This document shows positions 18,494 through 27,791 of a stretch of 64,000 nt of DNA, one piece after another (the first letter of the stretch is position 1; every line of letters starts with the position of its first letter). Below the pieces are notes generated by a model. The model saw nothing but the letters and a program-made list of their open reading frames with translations. It was not told the DNA's origin and ran no database searches. Source of the DNA: Rhizobium sp. PDO1-076 (lineage in GTDB: Bacteria; Pseudomonadota; Alphaproteobacteria; Rhizobiales; Rhizobiaceae); assembly GCF_000247475.1 (NCBI RefSeq), contig NZ_AHZC01000430.1:26097-90096 (forward strand), read 5' to 3'. The position numbers and the translations under genes were made by a program.

Positions 18494-19651
18494 TTAGGAT
18501 GCATCGGCGCGTGATAGTCGGATTAATTGTCCATCTTCTTCATCCGTGACCAGCAAAATTGAGCCGTCCGGCGCCACCTTGACATCGCGGATGCGGCCAT
18601 AGTCTCCGGCCAGAAGTCTTTCTTCCGTGCCGATGGAGCCGTCCTCGGCGCGATCGATGCGGGCGAGCAATTGATATTTCAGGGCGGCAATCAGGAAGTC
18701 GCCATTCCATTCGGGGAACATCGCACCGCGATAGACTGCAATCGCGCCGGGGGCGATTGACGGATCCCAGTAGTGCAGGGGCTGCTCATAGCCATCTGCC
18801 GCCTGGCCAACGCCTATTTCAGCGCCGGAATAATGCTTGCCGTATGAGATCATCGGCCAGCCGTAATTGCTGCCGGCATTCGGGCTGTTGATTTCGTCGC
18901 CGCCGCGGGCGCCATGTTCAACCGTGTAGAGCTGGTTGTCGTTCGGATCGATGGTGATGCCTTGCGGGTTGCGGTGGCCGATCGACCAGATTTCTGCCGC
19001 ACCCTTGCCGTTGGTGGCAAACGGGTTGCCGTCGCCGGGCGTGCCATCGGGCTTGATGTGGAGAATGGAACCGGCGTGATCGTTCGGATCCTGGGCGCGA
19101 TCCATCTCGCCACGGTCGCCGATGCCGAAATACAGGCTGCCGTCGGCGGCAATCGCGATGCGCGAGCCGAAATGCTGGCCGGTTCCGGTCAGCCTGTTCA
19201 TCACGAAGATACGCTGGACGTTTTCGAGACCGCTTTCATCCTTTGAAAGCCGGGCGGAAAAAACTGCTGTTCCGTGTCCGCCTTCACCGGCGACGGCGGC
19301 GGTGAAATAGAGGACGCGGCTCTCGGCAAAGTCGGGCGCCAGGGCGATGTCGAGCAATCCGCCCTGGCCGGTCACGCGGATTTCCGGCAGGCCGGCCAGC
19401 GGTTCGCTGGTCTTGCCGTCGCGGATGATGCGGATACGGCCCGGCTTTTCCGTGACGATATATGCTCCATCGGGCAGGACTTCGACCGCCCATGGGTTTT
19501 CAAGGTTGCCTGCGATGGGTTGGACGTTGATCGCGACGTCGCCGGCCTGAATTTTCTCCTGGGCCAGAACGGGTTGTGCTGCCGGAAGCGCTGCCGCAGC
19601 AATGATGGCGGCGAGGGAAAGGCGCATTTTCAGGCTGGATGTCGCTGTCAT
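18494..19651 (-). CDS. PQQ-dependent sugar dehydrogenase (YliI/Asd family)
   Basis: A 385-residue periplasmic beta-propeller enzyme of the soluble aldose dehydrogenase type. A signal peptide (LAAIIAAAALPAAQPVLA) is followed by family landmarks: NPWAVEVLPDG, EKPGRIRII, GGLLDIALAPDF, GSRIAIAADGSLYFGIGDRG, SIGHRNPQGI and HGARGGDEINSP. It would oxidise sugars using pyrroloquinoline quinone; no PQQ synthesis genes are in this window. GGAGGATCC precedes the ATG. Confidence 0.9.
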   Translation of the reverse strand: MTATSSLKMRLSLAAIIAAAALPAAQPVLAQEKIQAGDVAINVQPIAGNLENPWAVEVLPDGAYIVTEKPGRIRIIRDGKTSEPLAGLPEIRVTGQGGLLDIALAPDFAESRVLYFTAAVAGEGGHGTAVFSARLSKDESGLENVQRIFVMNRLTGTGQHFGSRIAIAADGSLYFGIGDRGEMDRAQDPNDHAGSILHIKPDGTPGDGNPFATNGKGAAEIWSIGHRNPQGITIDPNDNQLYTVEHGARGGDEINSPNAGSNYGWPMISYGKHYSGAEIGVGQAADGYEQPLHYWDPSIAPGAIAVYRGAMFPEWNGDFLIAALKYQLLARIDRAEDGSIGTEERLLAGDYGRIRDVKVAPDGSILLVTDEEDGQLIRLSRADAS

Positions 19652-19836
19652 GGATCCTCCAAACGGTCTTTGTCTTCCGGGCGCAGCGGGTGGTTTTCAG
19701 GCAATCCGGTCTCTGATGCTATTTGGTGGACTGGCGAGGCCAGACAAGGGCTATAACAGGTGCCAGGTGCAAAACCGCCGTCTGTTGACCTCATTGTGAA
19801 CTGCAGCGTTAACAGCGCGGCAGTGTCAATGTCAGT

Positions 19837-20310
19837 TCAGGGCCGGTCGACACCAATCCGGGTTTGGATCAGATCCCTGAAGCTGCGGCGCCATAGCCCG
19901 TAACCGCCTACTGCCATGACCGCGAAACAGAGAAACAGCAGGCCGATCAGCACACGCCTTTCCTCGCTGATGAGGGAACTGCTGTGCCCGCCGATGCTTC
20001 CGGTTTTTTCGCCGTCAGTCTTGTCTGACGGGCTGACCAGTGGGGCGGCCAGTGGGGCGACCGGCTGGTTACTTGCGATGGGGCTGGCGGCAGGATCGCC
20101 GTGTGGTGCTACCATGACGGTTGCTTGGTGTTGCGTGGTCGGGAGCCTCGGCGCGAGCGGTGTTTCGGCGCTTGCCCCGAAGGTCAGAGCCGCCACCAGG
20201 CCTGTGACCGCCAATGTTGTGATGCCGACGGCTTTGATGGCGGGCCGTCGGGACCGTCGATGGGAGGTTGCGCAGTCGAGCTCAACAGGATTCTTTGTGC
20301 GGGTATTCAT
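19837..20310 (-). CDS. Hypothetical protein with two membrane segments
   Basis: A 157-residue protein of unknown function. It has a basic N-terminus, a first hydrophobic helix (GITTLAVTGLVAALTFGASA), a long Pro/Ala-rich periplasmic region, and a second helix (VLIGLLFLCFAVMAVGGYGLW) with a basic C-terminal tail (RRSFRDLIQTR). ATG at 20310 follows GGAAGG; the longer frame to 20349 is less likely. It is downstream of the divergent aatA promoter region and its context gives no clue to function. Confidence 0.6.
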   Translation of the reverse strand: MNTRTKNPVELDCATSHRRSRRPAIKAVGITTLAVTGLVAALTFGASAETPLAPRLPTTQHQATVMVAPHGDPAASPIASNQPVAPLAAPLVSPSDKTDGEKTGSIGGHSSSLISEERRVLIGLLFLCFAVMAVGGYGLWRRSFRDLIQTRIGVDRP

Positions 20311-20463
20311 GGTGGGCCTTCCACGCTGTTGCCGGGCAGGCGCAGACAATCGGCTTTTCGCGACGGCAGCGGGACGGAATTATGGCGATGCCGGGTTCAT
20401 GTCGCGGCTTTCACATGATTGGGCAGGTGGTGCGCCGGGCGGATTGGCTCGGTGACGCGATAA

Positions 20464-21786
<1,323 letters not shown>

Positions 21787-21806
21787 GCAACACGATCTGA
21801 AATGCG

Positions 21807-21838
21807 AAAAGGCGGGACCTCGCGGTCCCGCCTTTTTT
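21807..21838 (+). terminator. Strong terminator of aatA
   Basis: A 13-bp perfect stem (21807-21819 with 21824-21836) and a TCGC loop run into a T6 tract. The A4 on the 5' side lets it also serve the convergent opgC gene, whose stop is at 21858. Confidence 0.92.
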
Positions 21839-21857
21839 GTTGAGTCGAACCGGGTGT

Positions 21858-23063
21858 TTAGGCCGTGTTCTTTACCCATGGGCCCAGGAAGGCGCTGTCG
21901 CCGAACAGCCGTTCGCGGTCGCGCCACAGGGCGGGCAGGGTCAGGAGTGCCAGTGCGACGGCAGTGATCATCGTCTTGGTCAGTTGCGACAGTTCCGGCG
22001 TGCGGCCGTCGACATAGTAGACCAGATAGACGATCAGCACATGCCAGACATAGATCTGCAGCGAGTGGCGTCCGAGCAGTTGCAGGATTTTCAGCGAGAA
22101 CAGGCTGGTCAGGCCGTTGGCGATCTTGCGGATGGTGCCGTTCTCACTGCGCGGGCCGGCGATCAGCAGCCAGGCGAGACCATAGGCTACAGCCGCGAAA
22201 TTGAGCAGATAGACGGGACCAAAATCGGCGCGGACTTCCATCAGCCCGAATTTTTCCAGCACGACGCCCGGCATCAGACCATGCGCGGTCATGATGCGCA
22301 GTGGCATGAAGAAGAGGCAGATGGCAAGCGCGGTCCAGGCCAGCGTGGTGTTGCGTGGGTTGAACATTTTCTGCCATTCGATTTGCTTCGTCGAGGTCAG
22401 ACTGCCGCCAATGATGCCGGCGAAGAAGACGATCTGCCAGCCGAGCAGATTGAAGCTGACCCGCAGGCCCTCCTTGTCGGGCGCTCCGGCTAGCCACTCG
22501 TTGAGCGGATAGGTGAGGGCGCGCTGCAGGCCGAGCTGAGCTGCCATCCAGATCAACAGCGATCCGATGGCGACACCGAGCCACTGACCGCGCAGGCATA
22601 GCCAGATGACGATCGGCGCAAACAGCATGTAGACGATATATTGCGGCAGGATGTCCATGAAGGTCGGCTGGAACAGGAAGGAGATCACCGGCGCTAGGCT
22701 GCTCGGGTCGAAGAGCTTTGTCGGACCCAGCCAGTTCTGCCAGATTGCACCTGCGCCGGGCAGGATCAGCTGCAGTGCCAGGACAACCAGCATAATGCCC
22801 ATCGCATAGCGATAAAGCTCAAGCGCCCGCGACCAGATCCGGTCGCGACCGACGGCATAACCGTCCTTCATCATCTTGCGGGCATAGACCATGCCGGTCA
22901 GCAGACCGGACAGGAAGACGAAGCCCTGCGCATCCTCGACAAAGGCGAGATTGCGATGGTTGATTTCGACGAGCCAAAGGCCGCCTGTGAATACCAGATG
23001 GTTGACCAGCATAAACACGAGGAAATAGCCCCGCATGCCGTCGATCACGTCCAATCTTTTCAC
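21858..23063 (-). CDS. opgC: OpgC protein, periplasmic glucan succinyltransferase
   Basis: A 401-residue membrane protein with about ten helices, of the OpgC family. OpgC adds succinyl groups to osmoregulated periplasmic (cyclic beta) glucans. The N-terminus RLDVIDGMRGYFLVFMLVNH and the segment EDAQGFVFLSGLLTGMVYARKM are typical. I chose a GTG start at 23063: GGGAG lies 6 bases upstream and the conserved N-terminus begins there, whereas the frame to 23225 adds 54 residues of non-family sequence. Alone on the minus strand. Confidence 0.9.
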   Translation of the reverse strand: MKRLDVIDGMRGYFLVFMLVNHLVFTGGLWLVEINHRNLAFVEDAQGFVFLSGLLTGMVYARKMMKDGYAVGRDRIWSRALELYRYAMGIMLVVLALQLILPGAGAIWQNWLGPTKLFDPSSLAPVISFLFQPTFMDILPQYIVYMLFAPIVIWLCLRGQWLGVAIGSLLIWMAAQLGLQRALTYPLNEWLAGAPDKEGLRVSFNLLGWQIVFFAGIIGGSLTSTKQIEWQKMFNPRNTTLAWTALAICLFFMPLRIMTAHGLMPGVVLEKFGLMEVRADFGPVYLLNFAAVAYGLAWLLIAGPRSENGTIRKIANGLTSLFSLKILQLLGRHSLQIYVWHVLIVYLVYYVDGRTPELSQLTKTMITAVALALLTLPALWRDRERLFGDSAFLGPWVKNTA

Positions 23064-23240
23064 GTTCGACTCCCGAGTTGGCCCCCCGGTAACCTGTGGG
23101 AGCGATGTGCATCCGCATCGTGTTGACAATGCGGCGGGTGGCCCAAAGCGGGCTGACCATCGCTGGAGGAACGGCAGTTTTCCACAAAGGTTCCGAAGGA
23201 ATTTCGGTTTTCGTGTGCGGTGCACAAAGGCTGGAGGGGC

Positions 23241-24380
23241 TCAGAGGCCGATGAAGGACAGCATAATGAAGGTCGTGAACAGGATGAAATGCGTCATGCC
23301 TTCAATGGCATTGGTCTCGCCGTCGTTGAGGTTGATGGCCGCTGCAATCAGAGTGATCGCTACCATGGTGGTCTGGACAGGGGTCATCGCCATCACGAAG
23401 GGTTGACCGGTGTAGAGGGCAATACCTTCCATCACAGGGACGGTGAGGATGACCGTCGAAAGCGAGGCACCCATGGCGATGTTGATGGTGGCCTGCATGC
23501 GGTTGTTGAGGGCGGCGCGCAGGGCTGTGAGGATTTCGGGCGCTGCGGAAATCGCCGCGACGAGAATGGCGGTGAGGGCAACCGGGGCACCGGTTCCTTC
23601 CAGTCCGGCATCTGCCAGAACCGCCATGACTTCGGCCAGGCCGCCGATCAGAACGACGCCGAAGAGAATGACGGCAATGGAGACGGTGGTGGACTGTCGA
23701 TGCGTTGGTGCGTGAGTTGGCCTGGGGGATGGCCCGGGGGATGGATTGTCGTGTGCCCCGGACTTGCTCTCTTCGGCAGTCGGTTCCCGGGTCGGATAAC
23801 TATAGGAGAAGAAGTAGCTGTGGGTGCCGACCTGCATGCGCAGGAACAGTCCATACAGCGCGATCATCGCGAAGATCGTATAGAGCGAATAATACTGCCA
23901 TTTTTCGTGCGGGATGAATTCGGGGACGATCATGGAAATTCCCATGGCGGTCAGGATCATCACGCCATAGGTCTTGCCGGAATCGTCATTGTAGGGCTGT
24001 TCGCCGTGCTTGAGCCCGCCGATCAAGGCGGCAAGGCCGAGAATGCCGTTTATATCGAGCATGACCGCGGAATAGATGGTGTCGCGTACAAGGGTCGGTG
24101 AGGCCTCGTTGTTCATCATGATCGCCAGGATGATCACCTCCACTGCGACTGCCGAGAGGGTCAGGATCATCGTGCCGTAGGGGTCGCCAACCTTGTGGGC
24201 GAGGATTTCGGCGTGATGGGCCACGCGCATCGAGGCGATGACGATCGCACCGATCAACAGGGCCGCACCTATGAGGGATGCTGCCTGGCCTGCCTCCGAG
24301 ACCGCGTGTTCGACAAGATAAGCGAGGATTGCCATGACAATCGGAATGAACAGGGATCGTTCCTGGCGGATCAGCGACAT
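23241..24380 (-). CDS. Calcium/proton antiporter (ChaA/CaCA family)
   Basis: A 379-residue cation antiporter with about eleven membrane helices in two homologous halves. Each half has the acidic signature helix of the CaCA superfamily (LTLSAVAVEVIILAIMM; VALTAILVAAISAAPEIL, containing AAPE). A polar linker rich in Pro/Ser/Thr joins the halves. It resembles ChaA and the rhizobial ionic transporter y4hA, exchanging Ca2+ or Na+ for H+. ATG at 24380 follows GAGGA; the longer frame to 24422 is unsupported. Confidence 0.88.
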   Translation of the reverse strand: MSLIRQERSLFIPIVMAILAYLVEHAVSEAGQAASLIGAALLIGAIVIASMRVAHHAEILAHKVGDPYGTMILTLSAVAVEVIILAIMMNNEASPTLVRDTIYSAVMLDINGILGLAALIGGLKHGEQPYNDDSGKTYGVMILTAMGISMIVPEFIPHEKWQYYSLYTIFAMIALYGLFLRMQVGTHSYFFSYSYPTREPTAEESKSGAHDNPSPGPSPRPTHAPTHRQSTTVSIAVILFGVVLIGGLAEVMAVLADAGLEGTGAPVALTAILVAAISAAPEILTALRAALNNRMQATINIAMGASLSTVILTVPVMEGIALYTGQPFVMAMTPVQTTMVAITLIAAAINLNDGETNAIEGMTHFILFTTFIMLSFIGL

Positions 24381-24515
24381 ACTTGCATTCCTCACGGTTG
24401 TATTGCGGAACGGCGAAAGCATTCAGAGGTTCCCGCTCAAGCGGCTGTGACCGCATGACATTTGCGAAGCATCGTCTTTGATGGAATAATCGTCAAACCG
24501 TGAGAGGAGAAGGCC

Positions 24516-24785
24516 ATGGTGAAGATTGTCTATGAGATCGTGCCCCATGATGGGGGCTGGGCTTATCGGCTGGGCACAGTCTATTCCGAATCGTTCGCGA
24601 CACATGATCAGGCGCTTGAGGCGGTCCGGATTGTGGTGGCCGAGCAGCAGGTCGGCGACGAACCGGTGACGATCAGCTTTCAGGACGAAAGCGGTCGCTG
24701 GCTGGAGGAATACAGTGACGGTGGCGATCGCCCTGAAATCGAGGTCGTCGATGCCTACGTTCCCGAGGCGCCTTCACAGCTGTGA
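24516..24785 (+). CDS. DUF2188-like small protein
   Basis: An 89-residue soluble, acidic protein. The opening VYEIVPHDGGWAYRLGTVYS followed by ATHDQALEAVRIVVAEQQ resembles the DUF2188 fold, a small beta-beta-alpha unit common in Rhizobiales with no known function. A strong GGAGAAGG site precedes the ATG. Divergent from the Ca/H antiporter gene. Confidence 0.75.
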   Translation: MVKIVYEIVPHDGGWAYRLGTVYSESFATHDQALEAVRIVVAEQQVGDEPVTISFQDESGRWLEEYSDGGDRPEIEVVDAYVPEAPSQL

Positions 24786-24971
24786 TGCCGATGGCGGCAG
24801 TCGTTTCGTGAATCCGATCAACCGGCTAGCGGGCCTTCTTCACGCTTGGGCCGTGCGTTAATGTTTTGAATCAAGTGATTGGGGGTTTTGCTCCCGCCGA
24901 AGGTCGGAGCGGGGCATGGTTGATTGTGATCGCCGGTGTGCCTCGACAATGGTCTTTTCGTTCGCAATGCA

Positions 24972-25008
24972 AAACGCCCACCGAATGTTGGACATTCGGT
25001 GGGCGTTT
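24972..25008. terminator. 17-bp-stem bidirectional terminator
   Basis: A perfect 17-bp inverted repeat (24972-24988 with 24992-25008) with a 3-base loop lies downstream of the minus-strand ene-reductase gene and about 190 bp past the plus-strand small gene. The flanks have short T/A runs (TTTCT; AAAA), consistent with termination in both directions. Confidence 0.8.
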
Positions 25009-25055
25009 CTCATTCCATCAGTGGCTTTTATCGAATGCCGCGGCCAGGCGTGGCG

Positions 25056-26156
25056 TCAGGCAAGCGCCGGGTAGGTCGTGTAGCCCTGCTCACCGCCACC
25101 ATAGAGCGTGGATCCATCCAGCTCGTTGAGTGGCGCTTCTTCCTTCAGGCGACGAACCAGATCGGGGTTTGCGATGAATGGCTTGCCGAAGGCGACGACG
25201 TCGGCATAACCGCTTTCAACGGCTTCGATCGCCGTTTCGCGGTCATAGCCGTTGTTGACCATCCAGACACCCTTGCCACCCTTGGCGCGGTAGGCTGCCT
25301 TGAGGGCTGCCCAGTCGAAGGGCAGAACGTCACGTGGGCCGCCGGTCGCGCCTTCGACGACGTGGATGAAGGCCAGGTCATGGGCCGCCAGCTTCTCGAC
25401 CAGGGCCGTGTAGACAGCCGTCGGATCGGGATCGGATACGTCATTGGCTGGGGTGGTCGGCGAAATGCGGATGCCGGTGCGACCGCCGCCGATTTCCTTG
25501 GCTACGGCTTCAGCCACTTCCACAGTCAGGCGGATACGGTTGTCAATCGAGCCGCCATAGGCGTCCGTGCGCTGGTTGCTGCTGGAGCGCATGAACTGCT
25601 CAAGCAGATAGCCGTTGGCAGCGTGGATCTCGACGCCGTCGAAGCCGGCATCGATCGCGGCACGGGCGGCCTTGCGATAGTCTTCGAGCAGGCCCGGAAT
25701 CTCGTTCAGTTCCAAGGCGCGGGGTTCTGACGTTTCGGCAAATGCGCCGGTGCCATCGGGGTTGAGGATATAGGTCTTGGACTTCGCCTGGATCGCAGAC
25801 GGGGCGACAGGCTTTCCACCGTCCGGCTGAAGCGAGGTGTGGGAAATTCGGCCGACATGCCAGATCTGGGTGACGATCTTGCCACCCGCTTCATGTACAG
25901 CGCTGGTGACGCGTTTCCAGCCTTCGATGGCTTCCGGCAGATAGAGCCCCGGCACATCCGCGTAACCCTGGCCCTGGTGGGTGATGGCCGTGCCTTCGGT
26001 GATGATCAAGCCGGCGCCGGCGCGCTGGCGATAGTATTCGACATTGAGATCGTTGGGAACGGCGCCCGGGGAACGGTTACGGGTCAGCGGTGCCATGGCA
26101 ACGCGGTTCGCTACGGCGATATCGCCCACGGTGGTCGATTGAAAAAGCTTGGACAT
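25056..26156 (-). CDS. nemA: Old-yellow-enzyme-type alkene reductase
   Basis: A 366-residue FMN-dependent ene-reductase of the NemA/XenB group that reduces activated C=C bonds, nitro compounds and N-ethylmaleimide. Family landmarks: NRVAMAPLTRNRS, the H-x-G-R substrate motif in QIWHVGRISH, DGVEIHAANGYLLEQF and NQRTDAYGGSIDNR, and the FMN-phosphate loop VVAFGKPFIANPDLV. It is 64 bp downstream of an ArsR gene with the same direction, so both are likely in one electrophile-responsive operon, like the E. coli NemR-NemA logic but with a different regulator. Confidence 0.93.
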   Translation of the reverse strand: MSKLFQSTTVGDIAVANRVAMAPLTRNRSPGAVPNDLNVEYYRQRAGAGLIITEGTAITHQGQGYADVPGLYLPEAIEGWKRVTSAVHEAGGKIVTQIWHVGRISHTSLQPDGGKPVAPSAIQAKSKTYILNPDGTGAFAETSEPRALELNEIPGLLEDYRKAARAAIDAGFDGVEIHAANGYLLEQFMRSSSNQRTDAYGGSIDNRIRLTVEVAEAVAKEIGGGRTGIRISPTTPANDVSDPDPTAVYTALVEKLAAHDLAFIHVVEGATGGPRDVLPFDWAALKAAYRAKGGKGVWMVNNGYDRETAIEAVESGYADVVAFGKPFIANPDLVRRLKEEAPLNELDGSTLYGGGEQGYTTYPALA

Positions 26157-26220
26157 GAAACCTCTCGGGAGTTTTCCAATGATGGGGAGGAAAGCGCATT
26201 GGAATTTCTCATTTGGGGTC

Positions 26221-26508
26221 TCAAAGCTTGCTGTTCAAGTCCTGGATAAATTCGGAAATGCTCTGTTCGTTGCGACGATACAGGACGCGTTGTCCTACTC
26301 GCTTCGAGGCAATCAAGCCAGCGCGCTGGAGTGTCGCGAGGTGGGCAGAGACCGCTGATTGCGACAGGCCCGAGCGTTCGAATTGTCCCGCACTGATGCC
26401 TTCCGAGGCTTCCTCTCGTGCGACGCCGAAATATTCGAGCGGATCCTTCAGCCAGATGAGCATTTCCAGTCGCGCCGGATGGGCCAGCGCTTTCATGACG
26501 TCTTCCAA
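26221..26508 (-). CDS. ArsR-family regulator upstream of the ene-reductase
   Basis: A 95-residue ArsR/SmtB winged-helix protein: LAHPARLEMLIWL opening, recognition helix SGLSQSAVSAHLATLQRAGL and wing SKRVGQRVLYRRN. There is no Cys at all, so metal or thiol sensing through Cys is excluded. The TTG at 26508 has GAGGAG at 8 bases; ATG at 26496 is the alternative. The same family and neighbour order (ArsR next to the sRNA and lsrB) occurs in Sinorhizobium. Likely autoregulates with nemA. Confidence 0.88.
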   Translation of the reverse strand: MEDVMKALAHPARLEMLIWLKDPLEYFGVAREEASEGISAGQFERSGLSQSAVSAHLATLQRAGLIASKRVGQRVLYRRNEQSISEFIQDLNSKL

Positions 26509-26537
26509 AGAGATTTCTCCTCAGTGTATGTTACGAA

Positions 26538-26560
26538 AGTCAAATAGGGGATTATTGACT
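26538..26560. promoter_or_regulatory. Candidate ArsR operator
   Basis: AGTCAA (26538-26543) and TTGACT (26555-26560) form an inverted repeat with an 11-base spacer, 30 bp upstream of the ArsR start and inside its likely promoter. Confidence 0.5.
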
Positions 26561-26642
26561 ATCGTCAAGTTTGTAGATTGCCAAAGGCGGGAGGTTGAAC
26601 GCAAGCGGCAATGCCGCCAGACAGATCACTTAAAATTTTGGC

Positions 26643-26761
26643 AAAAAAAGAGGGCCACTGGAAAAATCCAGGGCCCTTTAAAGTGTGAAGGTCAAAAACC
26701 TCCAGAGGGGAACAGCTGCTGCGGTGGAACTGGGAGGAAAAAGCCACCATATGCATCAGCT
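26643..26761 (-). ncRNA. abcR: AbcR-type trans-acting sRNA (alpha-r15 family)
   Basis: About 120 nt between lsrB and an ArsR gene, the place where AbcR1/AbcR2 (SmrC16/SmrC15) lie in Sinorhizobium and Agrobacterium. A 5' hairpin (26744-26748 with 26723-26727) exposes CCTCCCA in its loop (26731-26737). A second anti-ribosome-binding-site patch, TTCCCCTCT, lies at 26704-26712. The 3' end is a terminator stem (26667-26677 with 26651-26662, one bulge) plus seven T. AbcR sRNAs silence ABC transporter mRNAs with Hfq. Only one copy is seen here; ends are predicted. Confidence 0.82.
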
Positions 26762-26767
26762 GAGTGC

Positions 26768-26796
26768 GATATGGTGGTTTTTTGTGCAGTGAACAA
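26768..26796 (-). promoter_or_regulatory. Predicted AbcR promoter
   Basis: On the minus strand a TTGTTC -35 (26796-26791) and a CATATC -10 (26773-26768) are separated by exactly 17 bases, placing the start near 26761. The region also contains CCACCATAT/ATATGGTGG arms spanning the -10 and the first RNA hairpin. Confidence 0.55.
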
Positions 26797-26876
26797 TGCT
26801 TTTTTGTGCATGTCAGGCATGCGTCAAGCGCAGGCCTTAACTTTTCAGCCTGAAAACGACTGCATTGCTTGGCTGA

Positions 26877-27773
26877 TCAGAAGTTCCAGTTGCGCGCCTT
26901 GGCGACGATGAAGTCACGGAAAGCCTTGAGTTTTGCCGCGTTCTTGATCTCGTCCGGGTAGCAGAAATAGGTGTCGAAGGATGGAATGTCGGCGGGGATG
27001 GCCAACTGGACCAGACCCGGATCGCGGCCGACAATATAGTCCGGCAGCATGGCGATGCCGATGCCGAGAAGGCAGGCGCGCTTGATCGATGTCTGGCTGT
27101 TGATCTGAAGATGCGGCATGCGGGCATTGTCCGACGAGCGGCCTGCCGTTTCGAGCCAGTTGACATCGAGCAGGTAGTTGGGCGCCGGCTCGCCGAAGGA
27201 AATGATCTTGTGGCTGTCCAGATCCTCGATCGACTGCGGTTCGCCGTAGCGGTTGATATAGGATGGCGCGGCATAGACGTGCATGTGCACGGTGAATAGC
27301 TTGCGCTGGATCAGGTCCGACTGCTGTGGCTGGCGCAGGCGAATGGCGCAGTCGGCATGACGCATGTTGACGTCCAGTTCCTCGTTGTCGAGGAGAAGTT
27401 GGATCGACATGTCCGGATAGAGTTGCAGGAATTCCTGCACCTTGTCGGTGAGCCATCCCTGACCGAGGCCGACGGTGGTAGTGACGCGCAGCTTGCCGCT
27501 CGGCTTCTCCGTCGTCTCCGTCAGTTGCATCTTGACGGTCTGCAGTTTGAGCAGGACGTCATGGGCGGTGCGATACAGAAGTTCGCCCTGTTCGGTAAGG
27601 ATGAGGCCACGGGCATGGCGATGGAACAGCTTGACGCCGATGTCCTGCTCCAGCGCCGAGACCTGGCGGCTGATCGCGGACTGCGACAGATGAAGCTTGT
27701 CGGCTGCATGGGTGAAGGACCCGGCCTCAGCGGCCGAGTGGAAAATACGCAGCTTGTCCCAGTCCAGCGGCAT
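26877..27773 (-). CDS. lsrB: LysR-family regulator LsrB (VtlR)
   Basis: A 298-residue LysR regulator. The helix-turn-helix is FTHAADKLHLSQSAISRQVSALEQDIG near the N-terminus, followed by an effector domain. In Sinorhizobium LsrB is a redox-responsive regulator needed for nodulation and LPS/glutathione gene control; the Brucella/Agrobacterium orthologue VtlR activates AbcR. Cysteines visible here are Cys142, Cys234 and Cys271, candidates for oxidant sensing. Synteny (trxB upstream, AbcR downstream) supports the name. ATG at 27773 follows GAGGGGG; one 5 codons earlier is possible. Confidence 0.92.
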   Translation of the reverse strand: MPLDWDKLRIFHSAAEAGSFTHAADKLHLSQSAISRQVSALEQDIGVKLFHRHARGLILTEQGELLYRTAHDVLLKLQTVKMQLTETTEKPSGKLRVTTTVGLGQGWLTDKVQEFLQLYPDMSIQLLLDNEELDVNMRHADCAIRLRQPQQSDLIQRKLFTVHMHVYAAPSYINRYGEPQSIEDLDSHKIISFGEPAPNYLLDVNWLETAGRSSDNARMPHLQINSQTSIKRACLLGIGIAMLPDYIVGRDPGLVQLAIPADIPSFDTYFCYPDEIKNAAKLKAFRDFIVAKARNWNF

Positions 27774-27791
27774 GCCGCCCCCTCTCATCGC

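Noticed and set aside
18110..18497. 118- and 120-codon plus-strand frames upstream of the cold-shock gene
   Set aside because: No start signals, no family features, and they cross several inverted repeats that better fit a regulatory region.
26565..26756. 63-codon minus-strand frame across the AbcR region
   Set aside because: Overlaps a structured RNA with promoter, anti-ribosome-binding-site loops and terminator; a non-coding RNA explains the sequence better.
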